From Caulobacterales bacterium (GTDB lineage: Bacteria > Pseudomonadota > Alphaproteobacteria > Caulobacterales > Parvularculaceae), in the NCBI GenBank assembly GCA_020638525.1, contig JACKIL010000001.1, positions 124,001-188,000 of the forward strand: 64,000 nt of DNA. Direction: 5' to 3'. The position numbers and the translations under genes are program-made. The notes under the pieces are model-generated. The model saw only the letters and a list, made by a program, of their open reading frames with translations. It was not told where the DNA came from and made no database searches. This document shows positions 59,353 to 64,000 of this stretch, in pieces (the stretch's first letter is position 1; the number at the start of each line of letters is the position of its first letter).

Positions 59353-59910
59353 ATGGCCAATCGGTTGACGAAGATTGTCACGCGTGGCGGCGACAAGGGC
59401 GAGACATCGCTTGGCGATGGGACGCGCCTTCCGAAATCCGATCCGCGCATTGAGCTTCTCGGCGAAGTCGACGAACTCAACTGCTGGATCGGCGTCGTCA
59501 TCGCGCAGGGCGCGGGCGAAGCGGTGCGCGAAGCGCTGGTCGGCGTGCAGCACGATCTTTTCGATCTTGGTGGCGCGCTTTCGATTCCGGGTGCGCCGAT
59601 GCTGTCGGAAGCTCACCTCGCGCGGCTCGACGAGGCGGCGCAGGCTTTGAATGCGGACCTGCCGCCGCTGAAGGAATTCATTTTGCCGGGCGGCGCTCCT
59701 CTGGTCGCGTGGCTGCACGTCGCGCGCGCCGTCGCGCGGCGTGTCGAACGGGCGGCGACGGCGCTGCTGTCGGGCGATGCGAAGGGGGCGCATGCTCTCG
59801 CTTATCTCAACCGGCTGTCGGACTATCTCTTCATCGCCGCCCGCGCGGAAGCGCGCCGTCTCGGTGCGCCGGAAACGTTGTGGGAGAAGGGCAAGTCCGC
59901 ATCGAGCTAA
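59353..59910 (+). CDS. pduO: ATP:cob(I)alamin adenosyltransferase, PduO type
   Basis: This 185-residue helical-bundle enzyme attaches the adenosyl group of ATP to cob(I)alamin to make coenzyme B12. It has the signatures TRGGDKGETSLGDGTRLPK (ATP binding) and GEVDELNCWIG near the N-terminus, and a C-terminal LNRLSDYLFIAAR. GGAG lies upstream of the ATG. Its stop overlaps the convergent B12-uptake ATPase stop by four bases, placing cobalamin uptake and activation side by side. Confidence 0.93.
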   Translation: MANRLTKIVTRGGDKGETSLGDGTRLPKSDPRIELLGEVDELNCWIGVVIAQGAGEAVREALVGVQHDLFDLGGALSIPGAPMLSEAHLARLDEAAQALNADLPPLKEFILPGGAPLVAWLHVARAVARRVERAATALLSGDAKGAHALAYLNRLSDYLFIAARAEARRLGAPETLWEKGKSASS

Positions 59911-60683
59911 CCGAGCGGTCGAAGCGAAAGGGCGCGTTCGCCATTCTCGCCGCGAAGCTCGCTGGCGCTGACGCCGAATACGGATTGAATGGTCGCCGGC
60001 GAGAGCGCTTCCTCGGGCGCAGCGTCTGCGACAAGCCGCCCCTCGCTGATGACAAGCATGCGCGTGCAAAAGCGCACGGCGAGATCGAGTTCGTGCAGGG
60101 TGGCGACAACGAGTCCGCCTTCCTCAGCACGCGACTTCAGCGCCGTCATGATGGCGAGCTGACCTCTCGGGTCGAGCGCTGATATGGGCTCGTCTGCGAT
60201 GAGGATTGGCGTCGCGCCGGCGAAGGCGCGCGCGAGGTGAATGCGCGCCTGCTCGCCGCCGGAAAGCGATGTGACGATGCGAGTGCGGAATGCGTCGGCG
60301 CCGGCGGCGGCGATGGCGCGATCGATCGCTGCGCCGTCCTCAGGCGAAAGGCGGTGCGCTGCGCCATAGGCGAAACGCCCAAGCGCGACGACTGCTTCGG
60401 CCGTCATATCCCATGCGACTTCGCGCAGTTGCGGCAGATAGGAGAGGCGTATTGCCCGCTCGCGCGGCGACAACGCGCTGACGGGTGCATTCTCAATGAG
60501 GCAACTTCCGCCTGCGAGAGGTTCGAGCCCCACAAGGGCACGCAGGAGCGTAGACTTTCCGGCGCCGTTCGGGCCGACGACGCCGATGAATTCGCCGGCG
60601 CGCGCGCCGAACGAAACGTCAGAGAGGATCGGCGCCGTTCCGCGCGTAACGTTCGCTTTGGAGAGCGAGAGAAGGTCTGTCAT
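59907..60683 (-). CDS. btuD: Cobalamin-type ABC importer ATPase
   Basis: This 258-residue cytoplasmic ATPase is of the FecE/BtuD/HmuV group. Walker A is GPNGAGKS (37-44), signature LSGGEQ (140-145) and Walker B LIADEPISALD (161-171). The start overlaps the btuC-like stop (ATGA). By sequence alone the substrate could be B12, haem or a siderophore. The PduO neighbour and the operon make B12 the best guess. Confidence 0.88.
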   Translation of the reverse strand: MTDLLSLSKANVTRGTAPILSDVSFGARAGEFIGVVGPNGAGKSTLLRALVGLEPLAGGSCLIENAPVSALSPRERAIRLSYLPQLREVAWDMTAEAVVALGRFAYGAAHRLSPEDGAAIDRAIAAAGADAFRTRIVTSLSGGEQARIHLARAFAGATPILIADEPISALDPRGQLAIMTALKSRAEEGGLVVATLHELDLAVRFCTRMLVISEGRLVADAAPEEALSPATIQSVFGVSASELRGENGERALSLRPLG

Positions 60684-61681
60684 CGCGCAATCCTCTGCGT
60701 GCGGGCGGCGATCCAGATGAAAGCGGGCGCGCCGATGAGCGCGGCGGCGACGCCGAGCCGCAGTTCGTAGTCGAAAGGCAGGAGGCGGATCATCAAATCC
60801 GCCGCGGCGAGCATCGCGCCGCCGATAAGCGCGGCTGGGAGAACTGTGCGCCCCGGATCATGTCCCGCGAAAGGCCGCGCAAGATGCGGCGCGACGACAC
60901 CGACAAAGCCGATGGCGCCGGCGAGCGCGACGCTCGCCCCCGTTAGCAGCGCGGCGCCGGCGATAACGACCGCCCGCAGGCGCGCAATGTCGGCCCCGAG
61001 GCTGAAGGCGGCTTCTTCGCCGAGGGTGAGCGCCGCAAGTCCGCTGCGCGCCGACAGAAGCAAGGCGAGCCCTGCAAGCATGAATGGGCCTGTCAGGGCG
61101 AGATCGTCAAAGCTGCGATTGGCGACGGAGCCGAAAAGCCAGTTGACGAGGTCGGTGAGGATGAACGGGTTCGGCGCCAGGTTCATGACGAGCGTGATGA
61201 GCGCACCGGCGAGGGAAGAAAGCCCGACGCCAATGAGAATGAGCCGCGTTGGGGAAACGCGGCCGGCGCCAAGCACATAGAGAATGGCGGTCGCGCCGAG
61301 CGCAAAGAGAATCGCGGCGAGGGGCGTCGCCCACGCTGCGCCTGCCGACAGGTTGAAATAGATCGCGATGACAGCACCGAGCGCCGAGGCGGCGGAAACG
61401 CCAAGCACGCCGGGATCGGCGAGTGGGTTGCGCAACAGACCCTGCAGCGCCGCGCCGCTGGCGCCGAGCGCTGCGCCAGCCGCCCAGGCGGCGAGCGCGC
61501 GCGGTAAACGGATCTCGCGAACGATGATCTGCGCCGCCTCTGTCCCGCCGCCGAACAGCGCCGAGAGTGATTGCGAAAGCGAGAAGTCGGCCGGACCGAT
61601 GAGGCAGCCTGCGAGCACGGCGGCGAAACTCAAGAGCGCGATGAGAATGAGGGCGGGTGGGGGAGTGTTGGCGGGCCTCAT
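60680..61681 (-). CDS. btuC: FecCD-type ABC importer permease
   Basis: This 333-residue permease has about ten helices. FecCD hallmarks are RLPRALAAWAAGAALGASGAALQGLLRNPLA-type (the stretch GAALGASGAALQGLLRNPLA is clear), GVSAASALGAV and the C-terminal GVVAPHLAR coupling region. Both ends overlap neighbours by four bases, so it is one tightly packed operon. Confidence 0.9.
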   Translation of the reverse strand: MRPANTPPPALILIALLSFAAVLAGCLIGPADFSLSQSLSALFGGGTEAAQIIVREIRLPRALAAWAAGAALGASGAALQGLLRNPLADPGVLGVSAASALGAVIAIYFNLSAGAAWATPLAAILFALGATAILYVLGAGRVSPTRLILIGVGLSSLAGALITLVMNLAPNPFILTDLVNWLFGSVANRSFDDLALTGPFMLAGLALLLSARSGLAALTLGEEAAFSLGADIARLRAVVIAGAALLTGASVALAGAIGFVGVVAPHLARPFAGHDPGRTVLPAALIGGAMLAAADLMIRLLPFDYELRLGVAAALIGAPAFIWIAARTQRIAR

Positions 61682-62502
61682 TTCTGCTCCTCAAGCGCAT
61701 CCGCGATCGTTTCAGCAGCGTCGAGCGAGAACCAGCCCGGACAGCTCAAAACATCCGTGGAGAGATGTATCGTCGGCGTTTCGCCGAATATCTTGCGGAA
61801 GGCTGGATGGCGTGCAGCCGACCAGTGATTGATACGCTCGCTGTTTGCGGAAAAGAAGCCGGTTACGATGAGCGCGGGCGGATCAGCGACAACTGCTTCC
61901 GCGGGCAGCGAGCCCCAATAGGCAAGGCCATTCTCCGCCGCGATATTGCGCACGCCTGCCGCGCCCAGAATGGCGTCGATCATCGTGCCCTTTCCGGCCG
62001 TGACGCCGCCGGGCGTTACATAAAGGGCGGCGGGATGCGGCCCCTTGCGATGGCCAAGATAATCAAGTCGCGCATCGATCGCCTTGATGAGGTCGCGCCC
62101 GCGCGCGTCTTCGCCGAGCGCAGCGGCGGCGGCGGCGATGTTCGCTTTCACGCCGTCGAAGTCGCTTGCATATTCAAGCGTGACGACATTGAGCCCAAGC
62201 GCCTTCAAGCGCGCTTCATCGCCGCCCCAGAAGCGCAAGACGACATCAGGTGAGAGCGCGAGCGCCGTTTCGGCGCCCGGGCGGCTTCGGCGAACTCCCT
62301 CCGCTTTCGCCCGCATATAGGAAAAGTCTTTGTCCGCATCCGGCGAAAGCGCCGCAATATCGGCGGGATCGGCGAGCGCCAGCAGATATTGATCCGCGCA
62401 GAAGTCAGTCGAAAGCGCGCGCGCGCTCGCTGCGGCCGGAAAGGCCGCAGCGATAAGAACTATGAACGCGCGAGCGATCACAGGCGAAGCCTCACCCCGC
62501 AA
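61678..62502 (-). CDS. btuF: Periplasmic cobalamin-type binding protein
   Basis: This 274-residue class III binding protein has a signal peptide (FIVLIAAAFPAAASA) and two lobes joined by a long helix, as in BtuF/FhuD. The N-terminal lobe starts RALSTDFCADQYLLALADP and reads VLRFWGGDEARLKAL further on. It overlaps btuB by 25 bp and btuC by four. Substrate assignment rests on context. Confidence 0.85.
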   Translation of the reverse strand: MRGEASPVIARAFIVLIAAAFPAAASARALSTDFCADQYLLALADPADIAALSPDADKDFSYMRAKAEGVRRSRPGAETALALSPDVVLRFWGGDEARLKALGLNVVTLEYASDFDGVKANIAAAAAALGEDARGRDLIKAIDARLDYLGHRKGPHPAALYVTPGGVTAGKGTMIDAILGAAGVRNIAAENGLAYWGSLPAEAVVADPPALIVTGFFSANSERINHWSAARHPAFRKIFGETPTIHLSTDVLSCPGWFSLDAAETIADALEEQK

Positions 62503-64000
62503 AAGGCGGCGCGTCCCGGCTCGGCGTAGCCGGCGACATCCTGATAGCTCTTGTCGCCTGCATTCTCGACACGGCCATAGATTTCAAGCGCATCGGTGAG
62601 CGCATAAGACGCGCGCACATCGACTCGCGCCCACGCGTCATTGTCGCCGCCCGAGTCGCGTTCTTCTCCATTGACGATCAGGCTCGCGCCGAAGCTGAGC
62701 TTTTCAATCGGGGAGACGTCGACGAAGAGACCGCCGCTGTGTTTGGGCTGGCGCAACAGCTGCAAATCCGTGCTGCGGTCGATGGCGTCTACATAGGTGT
62801 ACTGAAGGCGTGCGGAGACAGCTTCCACCGGACGCCAGCTCGCTTCTACTTCCACGCCGCGCGAGCGGGTTCTCGCAATATTTACATAGCCGCCCGAAGG
62901 GTAGTCGAAATCGATCTGGTTGCGGATCTTCTGGTGGAATAGCGTGACCTTGGCTGTGAAGGCGTCGGTGAGCGACTGTTCGATACTTGCGTCGAAAGCT
63001 TCCGACCGTTCCGGTGCAAGGTCTGGATTTCCCGGCCCCCCATAGAGATTGTAGTTGAGCTGGAAAATGCTCGGTGCACGGAAGCCCTGGCCCCAGCTCG
63101 CGCGGATGATCGTCGAAGGGCCCGCCTCGAATGCGGCGGTGACGCGCCCTGTCGTCGCGCCGTCGAATTCGTCGAACTCGTCATGACGAACGCCAGCGGA
63201 AAGGCTGAGGCCATCGAACGGTTTCGCCTCGGCGAGCGCAAAGACCGAAACGTTTTTCATGGCGTCGTCGACGCCCGAAACCGTCGCGGCGCTGCGTTCG
63301 GCTTCAACGCCGACAAGCGTGGAGAAACGCTTCGAAAATTCATAACGGGCGAAATAGTCCGCCGATATGCGCTCGCCTTGCGCGTTGGATTGAAAGACGC
63401 CGGCGTTGCGGTATGTCCGCGTAATGTCATTGTAGGCGACAGTGAAGGACTGGTAGAGCCGCTCGCCCTGCTGGGTGAGCCGCCCGGCCAGCGCCAACTC
63501 CTCCGTATCCTGCGTTTCATCCGTATCGTCGAACGCGTAAGTCGGCGGAGCGTATCCGTCGATCTCGGCGCGCGAGTCCCCATAGCGGGCGATGATCTGC
63601 GCGCGCCATTCCGGAGAGAGTTGGGCCCCGCCGGAAAAAGAGGTCGCAATCGACCGGAAGCCGTCCTTTTCTGTCCCGATGGCCGCGCGCGAAATACCGT
63701 CCGTGCGCGTTCCCGAAAAAGTGAGGCGTCCGTCAAGGCTGTCGCCGGCGGCGGCGATTGTCGCTGCGCCGCGCGCAAGGCCAAGCGAGCCGCCTTCCAT
63801 GAAGCCGGAAGCTTCAACGCCTTGTTCGGCGCGCTTGGTGATGATGGAGACAACGCCGCCGATCGCGTCGGCGCCATAGAGAATGCTCTGTGGACCGCGC
63901 AAAATCTCGATGCGCTCGATATCGACGACATCGAGATTGGCGAAATCGAAACCGCCCGACGGCGCAGAAGGGTCGTTGACCACGATTCCGTCAATCATCA
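62478..64000 (-). CDS. btuB: TonB-dependent receptor, BtuB-like (5-prime end outside window)
   Basis: The visible part, at least 507 codons, contains the end of the plug domain (IERIEILRGPQSILYGADAIGG, trimmed here to its core PQSILYGADAIGG) and the full beta-barrel, ending with the aromatic-rich strand AAFCGVRLRL. The length fits BtuB-type receptors of about 600-650 residues. The frame is open through the right edge, so the signal peptide, TonB box and any upstream cobalamin riboswitch are not visible. It should import B12 across the outer membrane and hand it to the overlapping btuF product. Confidence 0.88.
   Translation of the reverse strand, partial: MIDGIVVNDPSAPSGGFDFANLDVVDIERIEILRGPQSILYGADAIGGVVSIITKRAEQGVEASGFMEGGSLGLARGAATIAAAGDSLDGRLTFSGTRTDGISRAAIGTEKDGFRSIATSFSGGAQLSPEWRAQIIARYGDSRAEIDGYAPPTYAFDDTDETQDTEELALAGRLTQQGERLYQSFTVAYNDITRTYRNAGVFQSNAQGERISADYFARYEFSKRFSTLVGVEAERSAATVSGVDDAMKNVSVFALAEAKPFDGLSLSAGVRHDEFDEFDGATTGRVTAAFEAGPSTIIRASWGQGFRAPSIFQLNYNLYGGPGNPDLAPERSEAFDASIEQSLTDAFTAKVTLFHQKIRNQIDFDYPSGGYVNIARTRSRGVEVEASWRPVEAVSARLQYTYVDAIDRSTDLQLLRQPKHSGGLFVDVSPIEKLSFGASLIVNGEERDSGGDNDAWARVDVRASYALTDALEIYGRVENAGDKSYQDVAGYAEPGRAAFCGVRLRL

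Overview
The window is chromosomal DNA of a GC-rich alphaproteobacterium. The evidence is overall GC content, a sucC-sucD-sucA-sucB-lpd order, and relatives of dapF, aguB, HIT, CBU_0592-type and DUF2905 genes typical of that class. A marine or aquatic member near Parvularculales/Caulobacterales would fit, but this is inference and the genus cannot be read from the sequence. No rRNA, tRNA, CRISPR array, transposase or integrase was seen.

Region 1 (1-3.4 kb) holds surface-sugar genes: a cut-off probable methyltransferase, a second methyltransferase, and an overlapping gmd-fcl pair that makes GDP-L-fucose.

Region 2 (3.4-27.1 kb) is the distinctive part. Seven large RTX (repeat-in-toxin, calcium-binding nonapeptide) genes lie head to tail on the minus strand. 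They differ at the N-terminus: a serralysin-type M10 protease, a second HExxH metalloprotease-like domain, tandem parallel beta-helices, a propeller-like repeat domain, and proteins made almost wholly of RTX repeats. All share one C-terminal secretion module ending in DDFLFG or DDFLFT. Upstream of them, transcribed the same way, is one operon for a type I secretion ABC transporter, its HlyD-type membrane-fusion partner and a family-4-like glycosyltransferase. No TolC-type outer-membrane component is in the window. The 3-prime modules of four RTX genes are a patchwork of identical DNA blocks, which points to gene conversion. At least two RTX leaders can fold so that the ribosome-binding site is paired.

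Region 3 (27.2-44.8 kb) is housekeeping and accessory metabolism: a phosphoenolpyruvate carboxylase homologue with altered active-site motifs, followed by a 58-codon reading frame overlapping its stop; thymidine kinase and diaminopimelate epimerase; a membrane glycosyltransferase with a membrane protein and an outer-membrane-type protein; N-carbamoylputrescine amidase; several hydrolases; RarD; aspartate-semialdehyde dehydrogenase; and an MgtC/DUF4010 membrane protein.

Region 4 (44.9-57.2 kb) encodes the lower TCA cycle: succinyl-CoA synthetase and the 2-oxoglutarate dehydrogenase complex. Unusually, sucC is parted from sucD by five unrelated genes in alternating orientation, and a metallopeptidase-like gene sits between sucB and lpd.

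Region 5 (57.2-64 kb) has a HIT protein, a proton-dependent peptide transporter, and a vitamin B12 block: a PduO-type adenosyltransferase convergent with a tightly overlapping btuB-btuF-btuC-btuD-like uptake operon, whose receptor gene runs off the right end.
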